A stretch of DNA of 17,300 bases, taken from assembly GCF_000611645.1 (NCBI RefSeq), contig NW_014012577.1, positions 1 to 17,300 on the forward strand. Direction: 5' to 3'. This DNA comes from Monoraphidium neglectum. Its lineage: Eukaryota > Chlorophyta > Chlorophyceae > Sphaeropleales > Selenastraceae. This document shows, piece by piece, positions 9,083 through 17,300 of this stretch. A model generated the notes under the pieces. The model did not search any database. It saw only the letters and a list, made by a program, of their open reading frames with translations, and was not told the origin of the DNA. The first letter of the stretch is position 1; every line of letters begins with the position of its first letter. The translations under genes were made by a program, and so were the position numbers.

Positions 9083-9998
9083 GGGGCTAAGCGCGGCCCT
9101 CAAGTGCCAAACAGCGGCTGCTGGCGACCGGCGAGGTGGATTCCGCGAGACGGCGGACTTGCTGATGCCTGCAGCGGCGCCTTGTTGGCAGACGATAGCA
9201 AGGTCTGCGGCCCTCCTGGCCTCAGGGGCTGGGCCAGCAGCGTTGGCGCCAGCTCCGATTTCGATTCAGTGGCTGCCTGCCGGTCCAGGCCGCTCTGAGG
9301 ACACGTGCTTTTGCCGCGAGACACGGCCTTCTTCCTGTGCTGGTGATGCTCTGTCTACTACTTATGCCTCGCAAGTCATTCCCACAGCTGGTTGGCAGCT
9401 GAGCTGCAAGGCCCCTCCCTAGTGACACACCCGGCAGTGCGGCAAACCTCGTTCTACGGTTGCGCCGGTGCGCGTCGTACACAACCTTGCCTGGCGCACC
9501 TGCTCCAGCACCGACTCGGTGTGCTGTCGGACAGCCGCAGTGCTTCACTGCGGAAGCCTTGAAATGTCGTGCTGGTCAAGAGGACACACGTAGTTCTTGG
9601 CAGCTGCAGACTGATTGATAGGGGCTGCAGTATCATGTTTACCATGCATCTGCCGGTAACGCTAGCTCTCATGCTCCAGGGTGGTGACAGCAAAGCAAAT
9701 GCATGCCGCACGAGAGGACAGCTTGTTGTGGCAGGCTGGCTGTCTGCTCAGCTCCTTGGATGGAAGTTCACACAACGCGTACCATTGAGCGGCAGTGTGC
9801 CTTGCTTAGAAAAAGATGGAATGGAAGCCTCCCGTCTCGCAGACTCCCGTTGCCCATCCTGCTGCCTATGGCAAACGCTGGACTTGCCGACAGTGCCGGC
9901 TAGACGCCCGCAATAATCCCGCGCCCCACGTCACTGCTACTGCCACGACAAAGCCACAAGAAACCCCAGTGCAGCGACCAATTAGCTGACGCCCCACG
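9083..9998. other. Tail-to-tail intergenic region between LC8-type and Tubby-like genes
   Basis: 916 bp without a recognisable gene. Several open frames of 60-200 codons occur on both strands, as expected in GC-rich DNA, but none shows a known motif. It should contain both 3' UTRs. I find no TGTAA on either strand, no repeat and no structured RNA I can name. Confidence 0.45.
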
Positions 9999-12413
9999 CT
10001 ACTCGCAGGCCAGCTTGCTGTCGAAGCTGGAGAGGCAGATGGCGAAGGCCTGCAGCGGCGTCAGCGGCCACCGGAAGTCGCACGTGAACGTCTCGTCCCC
10101 CGCCTTGCCAAATTGCAGCACCACCGTGTCCGGGTCCCCGTCCAGCACCAGCTGGAAGTTCTTGACGCTGGCGACAGACACGCGGCCGCCAAAGTTGAGG
10201 CAGAACGCGTGCATCGCATCGTTCCAGCGGGGGGCCTTGTTCCGCAGCATCGCGGCCGGTGGCGGCGGGCGCTGGTGGGGGTGCTGGTCCTTGGACGCGG
10301 CCGCCTCGGACTTGAGGTGGTCGAGGAGGGAAGCCTCGCCGCCAGCGCTGGCGCTCTGCGGCGCGGTGATTCAGAGCGTGGCAGGATCGGGGGCCTCCAT
10401 CCAAAGCTGAAGCAAGCTTCCCTGGCAGCTCGCCATTCAAGCACACATGCGGCCCGACAAACGGGGTCTTTGCTGGGTGCAGCTCGGCAAGCGCGGTACA
10501 GACTCACGTGTCCGCACTGCGTAGACAGGCATGATATGTGCCTGCGCGGGGTTTGCCCACCTGCTGGCTAGCAATCCGGCCCCTGGAGTGCTCCTGCGCC
10601 AGCGGCAGCGCCGCCACCATCTTGCGCGGCCCCTTTGTCCCCAGAATGTTGGGCTCGTACGCGATCGCTGCCAGCTCTCGCTGCGGCGCCAGCGCGCCCT
10701 CCTTGCCGCCAACCCCGGCGCCGCTGCTGCCGCTGCTGCCGCCGCTGGGGCCTGCTGCGGCGCTGCCCGGCTTGGCGCCCGCGTCCACTAGCTGGAACTC
10801 GGTGCCCACAAAGTTGGCCTTCAGCTTGGCGACAAAGCCGGGCGCGTAGCGCGCCCCGGCGCCGGCGGATTGGGAGGTGGTGATGTCATAGCGCGACGGC
10901 GCGGTGCCCTTGCGGCGGCGCCCCGCGAGCAGGAAGCGGCGGCCGTCCTCCAGGAACAGCTGGTACCTGAGTCAGGTCGGTGCGGGATTTTGGGGGTGCG
11001 GCATTTCTGGGGATCCGGCTGCAAGCTTGCCAAGCCCAGGCAACTAGATCGCGCAAGTTGTTAGTGCGCCGCGCATCGACGGTGTGCGCGCCTGCGCCAC
11101 CCCATTTCAGATCCCTTGTCCGCACAGCCCTCCTCCCGAACTGGCCACCTTCTCCCTCCCCAAACCTGCCGACCCACCACCCAAAAAACCCGTCTCCCTG
11201 AACCCGGCAATATCAAACTCCACCCACGCCTTCCTCCGACCGCCGCGCCTCACTTGTGGTTCTTCATGCCCACGATGGTGTCCTTCTCCCGCGTGATCAG
11301 GCACTGCACCGGCCCCTCCCGCGGCCCCGGCTGCATCAGGAAGGCTGCCAGGTCCGTGATCTTGACCTTGACCGGCTCCACCCTGGCGCCGCTGCCGCTG
11401 CCGCTGCTGCTGGCGGGGTGCACACCCACCAGCTTGCCGCCGGTGGGGTCGTACTCGGTGGCGAGGCCCCGCGCCGCGAGCTGGCGCTCCACGTCCCTGC
11501 TGTCCCTCAGAAGGGATAGCGCGAATTGCAAGCCGTGAGGGTATTAATAAACTATCAACAGGGACGGCACCAATATCTTATCTTGGCGATTGGTGTGCCT
11601 GTCTGCGAAGGAAACGAAGCAGTGCGGTGGCAGCAAGGGTTGAATCTGACTGCCAGGTCTCACCCTGTGTAGGTGGTCGCGCCACCGCCGATCTCCGCCA
11701 TCGGCGCCACCCGCTCAAAGAAGTGCCCTTCATCTGCACTGCTAGTGCCTGCCCGTCCGTTCGCCAACGCTACTGCAGCCTGCTGCGGAATGCCACGCCC
11801 AGGCAAGGCACCAAAGCCAGCCCCGCTTTCATCGTCGCCTATGATACTGCTGATACCACCAGTGCTGGCTCTATGGCCGTCCCATGCCGCTTTGGGCGTG
11901 CCACCGCGGCCGGGTGTGCCGGCGCTGCTGGGACGGCTGCTGATGAGGCCAGCGTTGGTCTGAGCTATGCCGCCCAGCTGTAGGCGCTCCAGGCGCTTCT
12001 GCAAGGTGCATATGTTTGGTGCTTACGGCTGACAAACTTCAATGCATTTTTGTGTTTCTAGCGCAATTTGTTTCACTCAGGTCGGTGCGGGCAACGCACA
12101 CGCGCCATGCAGCGCGCACAGCTGATCACACCTGAGCAGCAAATGACTTCTGCTGCGTCAGCCGCTGCGTCGCACTCGGCGAGCTCGTGGTGTAGTCGTT
12201 CGTGGTATAAATTTGGGTCGTTTGCGGGCTGTTTTCACCCGCCAGGATGTCTCCGTGCTCTAAGGCACCTTGCACTTGCAGGCCTGGGCAAAGAGAGCCA
12301 CGTCAGCCGACGGTTTTAGATCTCAAAACTAAGCAAACGACACAATACCACTCACTCTTGTAGCTCGCCGTGCCCATACGCGACCGGGCCGCTGATGAAA
12401 CCGGTCTCGACAT
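9999..12413 (-). CDS. TULP: Tubby-like protein (TULP), no F-box seen
   Basis: Model of 519 residues. Exons on the minus strand: 12413-12356, 12283-12132, 11998-11664, 11505-11254, 10966-10561, 10355-9999; phases fit at every junction. The Tubby C-terminal domain starts near residue 239 ([16 protein letters not shown]), continues with [19 protein letters not shown] and [10 protein letters not shown], and ends with both family signatures: [12 protein letters not shown] and [16 protein letters not shown] as the exact C-terminus. A Gly/Ser-rich loop and a Pro-rich loop are inserted inside the domain. The N-terminal 235 residues are low-complexity, Ser/Gly-rich, with a basic Gln-rich segment at about 58-78 ([19 protein letters not shown]). 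No F-box is visible, unlike most land-plant TLPs. Tubby domains bind phosphoinositides at membranes; animal TULP3 links IFT-A to ciliary cargo. The first two exons are short, lack family anchors and are the least certain part. It follows the two dynein light chain genes. Confidence 0.88.
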
Positions 12414-12844
12414 GTTTGACTTCCTGCGGGCCCGTTGTTAAACCATACAAACTATGATTTGTAATCAAACAAACGGACGCAGCTGTGAGAGTACCGTGGA
12501 GGCAAGCAAGGAGGTAGTGCATACTTCGTGACCACTGCGCTGCCAGCCGTCTGCATCAACGAAGACCTGCCACTCACCTACTCCTGTTCCTCCCAACCTC
12601 CACTTTGCCGGTTCACGCTTGCCTTCACCTGTCATAACCCCCTGTCTGCATGCCCAATGCTCATAGTGCAGATAGATTGGTTACACAACGCTGCCAAACC
12701 TAGACAGAGGCCAGCACACCGCACCGCGGGTGAAGTACTGCAGCTACAGAAGGGCACAGCCCCCGGGGCCAAACAAGCACAGGACCAAGCAACAACGTGA
12801 CAGCGAAGGATCCCAGTGCCAAGGAAAGGGCGCCAAGACAACAA
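12414..12844. other. Intergenic region: Tubby-like promoter and LFO1-like 3' end
   Basis: 431 bp between two minus-strand genes. The lower part (about 12430-12480) is AT-rich and lies just upstream of the Tubby-like ATG, so it is the likely promoter. The upper part should be the 3' UTR of the LFO1-like gene and carries a minus-strand TGTAA at 12681-12685. No coding signal is seen. Confidence 0.45.
12681..12685 (-). terminator. Possible TGTAA polyadenylation signal of the LFO1-like gene
   Basis: TGTAA on the minus strand, 160 nt past the stop codon at 12845, a normal distance for a chlorophyte 3' UTR. The motif is short and could be chance. Confidence 0.35.
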
Positions 12845-14021
12845 CTAGTACTTGGCGTTGACAGGCTCATTGTAATCCAGCAGGAACACAAAATCCTCGG
12901 GGAAGCCCTAAAAAGGGGGGTGGCGTAAGGTTTTTTGGGGGGAGCGGGAAGAGGGGGGGGGTCGTTCAAGGCGGATCAGCTGGCAAAGATCAGCTGGGGC
13001 AGCAGAATGGGACCAACAGCGGTGACATGCGAGCACATGGTGCGGCTGGGCAGCGTGCAGCCGGGAGCGGCGCAGCAGCATCCACAGAGGGCACTCCCTC
13101 ACCTCGCCCTTGGCGGGCACGTGCTGCCAGACGCCCTGTCGTCAAGTGAGTGCGCGGGTGGGCCGGCGAGACGCAGGTCGCGCTGCTGGCCAGGTGCTTG
13201 ATTTGATGGCGCCATGACAGACCTTCCAGGCCGTCACTGACACCAAGCTCGCGCTACATCCAAGCCAAGAAGCCCGCCTGCCGATGCCGGCGTCCCACAG
13301 CCCGCCGCAGCTGCCACCCAACCGCAAACACCGCACGACGCCTCACAGCTGCAAGCGCCCGCCCGCCTCGGCCAGCCTCCCCTCGTCTTCCGTACCCCGC
13401 CGCCCGCTCACCAGGGGCAGGTGCGTCCGCCGCGCGGGGTCGCTGAGCGACCAGGCCTCCCACTCGGGGATGGTGGCCCAGGTTTGCTGCGCGACCCACT
13501 GGTCCCCGTCGTTCGTGAGCTTGAACCCCTGGAACCCCGGGAACGACTGCATGGCCGCCTCCCGCTCCCGCCAGACCCCCTCGAACAGCGCCACCGACTG
13601 GGGCTCGACCTTGAACCTGGGACGTTTCGAGGGATGGGGTTCGGCGGGCGCGGGGGCGGGGGAGGGGGGGCGTCGTGCAGGCTGAGTGCCGCGGCACCAG
13701 GAGCCGTGCTGATAGGCGCGCTGCGAGGACAGGAGGTGAAGAGCCGCCGCTGCTGGTGTGCTACGGCAGCCGCTAACAGCATTATGGAAACTTTGATGAG
13801 CTGCGGCCGTCGGAGTCCCACCGGTTGATGTTTGTGAACGGGCCGGCAGGCGCAGCAGGTCCCTTGGGTGCCGGCTTCTTGGCCGCCACAGCGCCGTTGC
13901 CGTTGGAGGCCGCCTGTTGGTGAACCGCAACACGCATCAAACTCATGTCGATCCCAGGAAGGCGCTTGCAACGAGACATGCTGGAGCGCAAGCGTCCAAG
14001 CCCCGCCGCAGCACACACCAT
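12845..14021 (-). CDS. LFO1: ABM/IsdG-type haem-degrading monooxygenase, LFO1-like
   Basis: Model of 176 residues from the 14021 ATG. Exons on the minus strand: 14021-13792, 13616-13412, 13135-13103, 12907-12845. The ABM (ferredoxin-like) domain begins about residue 62 (FTNINRWDSDGRSSSKF), continues FEGVWREREAAMQSFPGF and QQTWATIPEWEAWSLSDP, and ends near LLDYNEPVNAKY. The residues expected for an IsdG-type Asn-Trp-His triad are present: N66, W132 and H142, with the same ten-residue Trp-His spacing. In Chlamydomonas LFO1 is an IsdG-family haem oxygenase; opening of haem to release iron is inferred here. The N-terminal 60 residues are basic and Ala-rich, fitting an organelle transit peptide. 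The start is unsure: the frame is open further upstream with an earlier ATG near 14297, and a shorter one exists at 13946. The first intron donor (AA|GTTTCC) is unusual but restores a Lys-Phe junction. It is head-to-head with the MTH1-type gene. Confidence 0.75.
12912..12962. repeat. G-run cluster in an intron (polypyrimidine tract of the minus-strand acceptor)
   Basis: Runs of six or more G separated by short spacers, including one of nine to ten G, within the last intron of the LFO1-like gene. Read on the minus strand they form a C/T-rich tract directly before the acceptor TTTTTAG|GGC at 12907/12908. Confidence 0.7.
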
Positions 14022-15075
14022 CAGCTGCACAAGTGGCAACAGGACTGCAGGAGCAGCAGCAGCAGCAGCCGGCTGTGCGCTTGCCAGGTCACCGCACCCG
14101 AGACACCACCACAGCTGACCGCCGCTGGGCATTTGCAGCAGTCCCGACAAGCGCTCCCCTGCTCTGCGTCTGCAGTGTGGCGGCCTGCGAAAAGAGACCA
14201 ATGAGCGAGACCCTCTCGCCATTCTGGACCATGCTCGGGCAGGCACTTGCGGCATGCATCTCGGCACGAACACAACGCTTTGCCTCACCCTCATCATGTG
14301 CTTCTCTTCTGGGCTTGGCAAGCTTTGAGCAGACCGTGGGCAATTGTGGGCTAGACGGCGGCCTCCAGTTCCAAGTGCAAGCAGCGGTGATAATATATCA
14401 AGCTCCGAACAGCAACTGTACGCATGCCCATCATATGACCCGACTCAAGCGAGGCTGCTGGACCATGACGCATGTGAGTCACCTCGTTTTCATCACAGCA
14501 GGGATCCAATATGTGAGAGTCGCATCTATAGCGTCTTGGTAAAGAGAACATTATCACAGTGCAAAGCTAAAAGTGACGTCGCCCTGCAGCAGTGATCACT
14601 TCGCGCCACAAAGCTGAAATTTCGCTGATCGGCTGTTCTCACCCATAATTTGAAGCTATAGACGCAGATCTGTAGGCAGAGTCTGTATTGGGCCACCGGA
14701 TTGCCGGAGCACATGACGGGTGATTGTTCCTGACTCCCAGCCTGCACCGCAAGCCCCACCTGGCGCTGTTGAGCGGGCGTCCAAGACTGTCTGGCGCTGG
14801 GAAGCGCAAGCCCAGCGTCCCACTCAATAGCATGGCGCCTGCGCGTCTCATGCAACCCGCCCCGCGCTTTTGTTTTTCCTGCGCAGCGACGCGGGCCCCA
14901 CCCTTTGTGCGCAGCGTGCTGTCCAGCAGCAACGGGGCTGTCAAGCTCCTCACGGTGCGCGCGGCGGCGTGGCTAGCCGCCAGCCTGCTGTACATACTCG
15001 CATGCCACTTGTCCCTCATGCATCCCCAGCCCTTGCTAGCCAGGGCCGCTGGGAGGCGGCCTCCACTCGAACAAG
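14022..15075. promoter_or_regulatory. Intergenic region between the LFO1-like and MTH1-like divergent genes
   Basis: 1054 bp between the two modelled ATGs. It probably holds both promoters and may include 5' exons: the LFO1-like frame stays open to about 14321, with an Arg-rich reading from an ATG near 14297. A pyrimidine-rich stretch followed by CAG near 14185-14195 (minus strand) could also be a splice acceptor. The most AT-rich part is about 14540-14700. No named element is visible. Confidence 0.35.
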
Positions 15076-16403
15076 ATGTTCGCGTTGAGGGTAGCGAAGG
15101 CCCTTGCCCAGTCCCTCCGTTCGGTCCTGCGCGCTCCCCCCCCCCTCCAGCTGGCCGTCCTGCGCCAGGGCAGCCGCGTGCTGCTGGGCCGGAAGAAGCG
15201 CGGCTTCGGTGAGGGGTACGTCAACGGCTTTGGCGGCAAGGTGGAGCCCGGGGAGACGATCGAGGCCGCCGCAGCCAGAGAGGTGGGCGGGTCGGCTGGG
15301 TGGCCCCTGCTGCCGGCCTATCCACGTTATGGACGACTGCACGTAGAGCGCATGCGTGCGCCTGTCGATCCTAAGTCAAGGCTAGGAGGTATGCCAGGAA
15401 TTGTTCCACAAGGCGCATTACAACCCCTTGGGGAGGGCAGCCGTCACTGGTGCTGTTCCCTGACGCAGGGCAATCGTTGCTCAGTACCCGTCCTGCCCAG
15501 CCCAGCCGCACTCGCACCTCGCCTCCGCCCCCGTCTTTTCTCCACACACACGCGTCCTGGCGGCCATCTGGTAGATTGGAGAGGAGGCGGGCGTTGTCCC
15601 CCTGGGGCTGCGGCAACGCGGTGTCCTCACGTTTGTGTTTGACGACCAGCCAATACCCTGGGAGGTGCACGGTGAGCGGCCGCTGGCCGGTGGCCGTCAC
15701 GAGGCAGCGGCTGGGGACATGGAATCCGGCCCATGCGTGGCGCTGTTGCAGCGTACCTGCGGCGCCATGCATCAAGCTTTAGCGGGAATGGGTGGCATCC
15801 AGGACTTGCGGCGGCGTGCGTAGGGACGCGCTGGCGCCGCCTCCAAGCGTCTGAACCCCTCTGACAAGGCGGTGGGACTCGTCGCCCCACTACGTATCCG
15901 GTGCGGGCAGTGTTCACGTCTGCAGGGTTCAGTGGGGAGCCCTGCGAAACGGACGAGATGCGGCCAGAGTGGTTTGACGCCTCATTAGATGCCATCCCCT
16001 TTGACAAGATGTGGTGAGAACAGGGAGTCGACTTTTCTCCGAGTGTGCCCCAAACGTCGTCCTTTGTCCAGCTGCGGTCAGGTGCTGCATACAACCCTGG
16101 GAGGCGCCGCGCACCACGAACGTCAGTAGACACAGCACTGGCGGCGGCCTGCGAGCCGCCAGGGCTGTGAATGTCGAGCAGCGTCGAGCTCTGCCCTGCA
16201 ACACTCTGCTGCCCAGGGCGGACGACCGCTACTGGTGGCCGCTGCTGCTGCGCGAGGACGAGCCCAGCTTCCAGGGCCTCTTCGGGTTCAGGGACACCCA
16301 CGCCCTCGCCTGGTGGCGCCTGAGGGAGGCGCCGCGGGGGGAGGCCCTTGGGGATGTGCGGGAGCTGCTGCCGCCGGCCGAAGGCGAGGGGGCGGAGGGC
16401 TGA
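15076..16403 (+). CDS. NUDT1: MTH1-type Nudix hydrolase (8-oxo-dGTP diphosphatase)
   Basis: Model of 197 residues; human MTH1 is 156. Exons: 15076-15282, 15575-15671, 15911-16013, 16217-16403. The Nudix box (GX5EX7REUXEEXGU) is complete at residues 54-76 and is split by intron 1 exactly after Arg-Glu. MTH1-specific features are present: KKRGFGEG then N50 before the box, the [15 protein letters not shown] segment, and W136-A-D138-D139-R-Y-W142, matching the human W117/D119/D120 base-recognition site. The enzyme hydrolyses oxidised purine dNTPs to monophosphates, protecting DNA from mispairing. The extra N-terminus ([20 protein letters not shown]) is amphipathic and Arg-rich with no acidic residues, which suggests mitochondrial or plastid targeting (inference). 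A low-complexity acidic tail ends the protein. Neighbours are a haem-oxygenase-like gene upstream (divergent) and an organelle helicase gene downstream (convergent). Confidence 0.92.
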
Positions 16404-17006
16404 GCGACGCTGCGGCAGTGGCGGGGCGAATGAGTGACTCTTCGTCTTCCTGGGGGCGCTGCCGGGCCCCTCGCATGCGCTGGGGCTGGGTACCAGGAGG
16501 GTTTCTGCTGCAGAGCGCTGCTTTACATATGCTGAGAGTGCTTGAGTGATATTGGGAGGTCTGCATTAGAGCACAGACACAGAAAAAAACCCGCCTGTTG
16601 CATCACATTTAGAAGCAAAAGCATCGATTCAAGCCCAGCACAGAGTCGCTGTGGCTCTGATTGTGGCAACGGACTGGCTTGCGGCCCCGAAATGGGACGC
16701 TGCCGGAAAGCTGGCGCACGCCGCTTGCTCAGCGGCGCGGTAAATCGACTCCCGATGTGCGCCTGTGAGGACGTCCTGCAAGCATGCGCTGAGGGGCCTC
16801 AGCACTGTGAGACGCACCGACTCAACAAAACCGCAGCAGCAAACAGACCTTGACACTGGCTGCACACGATGCGCACATGCGTGGGGCGCACGCAACGAAA
16901 AACACACGTCGCTGTCTTGCTGCCTCTGTCGCCGCGCCAATCGCGGGGCGGCCCATCTCACAGCAGGCGCCGCCGGCCGGCGCCGCCGCGGCGCGTCACT
17001 GCAGCT
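16404..17006. other. Tail-to-tail intergenic region between MTH1-type and Twinkle-type genes
   Basis: 603 bp with no recognisable gene; presumably the two 3' UTRs. The only TGTAA is on the minus strand (plus-strand TTACA at about 16523-16527), nearly 480 nt past the Twinkle stop. Open frames here have no family motif. Confidence 0.4.
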
Positions 17007-17265
17007 TCACTGCAGCTGCGCGTCCGGCGCGTCCTGGTAGCGCCCCGTGGCCCTGTCGTACCGCAGCAGCGTGTCGCCGATCCGCCCCGCGGCCTTGTTG
17101 CGCATCTTGCGCACCAGCACCTGCACCAAGGCCGGATCCCCTGTGGGCGCCTGCGCGCCGCCGGAGCCCGCGCGGGGGCCGAGCGGGGGCCCTCGGCGGG
17201 AGAAGCCGCCGGCGAAGGGGCGGTGCACCACGACGCCGCAGTCGGCCTTATTGATGAAGTGGGCG
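17007..17265 (-). CDS. TWINKLE: Twinkle-type organelle DNA primase-helicase, last exon (partial)
   Basis: Last exon of a gene continuing beyond position 17300. The acceptor (AAAACAG|C) at 17265/17266 joins in phase to an unseen upstream exon. The readable protein starts AHFINKADCGVVVHRPF and continues VQVLVRKMRNKAAGRIGDTLLRYD, ending at the TGA at 17007-17009. This is the C-terminal region of T7 gp4-like primase-helicases of the Twinkle type, where the NKAD.GVVVHR strand and the basic VRKxRNK motif belong to the RecA-like helicase core that moves along DNA in mitochondria and, in plants, chloroplasts. A Gly/Pro-rich insertion of about 30 residues sits between these motifs and may be a lineage-specific loop. 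Only about 85 residues are visible, so whether the N-terminal primase part is present cannot be judged. Confidence 0.8.
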
Positions 17266-17300
17266 CTGTTTTGGGGGGGGGGTGCGAGAAAGCACCGGGT

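Noticed and set aside
9100..9916. Several open frames between the LC8-type and Tubby-like genes
   Set aside because: None shows a motif, a plausible splice-linked partner or a recognisable protein; likely chance frames in GC-rich DNA.
14724..15212. Open frame of 162 codons with a hydrophobic stretch, plus strand
   Set aside because: It overlaps the first MTH1 exon in another frame, has no known motif, and a second open frame exists on the other strand over the same DNA. It may simply be promoter or leader DNA.
15627..16301. Open frame of 224 codons on the minus strand
   Set aside because: It is antisense across three MTH1 exons and their introns, with no family similarity.

Overview
The window looks like nuclear DNA of a green alga (Chlorophyta). 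It is GC-rich. Its genes are split by many short introns (about 100-470 bp), almost all GT-AG, with exon phases that join cleanly when conserved protein motifs are followed across them. The gene families are plant/algal or ciliary eukaryotic ones. The exact lineage cannot be fixed from the sequence; a trebouxiophyte or chlorophyte is my inference. I see no bacterial-type operon, CRISPR array, tRNA, rRNA or transposon.

Layout: eight gene models, mostly alternating in strand. (1) Minus, <1-3193: a peptidyl-serine alpha-galactosyltransferase-like protein (GT96 type) with a C-terminal six-cysteine ShK-like domain and a Ser-Pro-rich tail that runs off the window. (2) Plus, 3605-6997: a complete paralogue of gene 1, head-to-head with it, with the same domain order plus a C-terminal membrane anchor. 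(3) Minus, 7417-7836: a Tctex-type dynein light chain (DYNLT2B/TCTEX1D2-like), single exon. (4) Plus, 8324-9082: an LC8-family dynein light chain in three exons, head-to-head with gene 3. (5) Minus, 9999-12413: a Tubby-like protein in six exons. (6) Minus, 12845-14021 (start uncertain): an ABM/IsdG-type haem-degrading monooxygenase resembling Chlamydomonas LFO1. (7) Plus, 15076-16403: an MTH1-type Nudix 8-oxo-dGTPase in four exons, head-to-head with gene 6. (8) Minus, 17007 to beyond 17300: the last exon of a Twinkle-type primase-helicase.

Functional themes: genes 1 and 2 are an inverted duplicate pair for O-glycosylation of Ser in Hyp-rich (extensin-like) proteins in the secretory pathway. 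Genes 3-5 are all linked to cilia, dynein or intraflagellar transport in other eukaryotes and form a small block. Genes 6-8 touch haem/iron handling, nucleotide-pool cleaning and organelle DNA replication.

The exon models rest on reading-frame phase, splice dinucleotides and within-window or family similarity. They have not been checked against transcripts. The most notable points are the inverted glycosyltransferase pair with matching intron positions, the ShK-like domain and own-substrate-like SP motif on gene 1, the ciliary block, and two apparent GC-AG introns.
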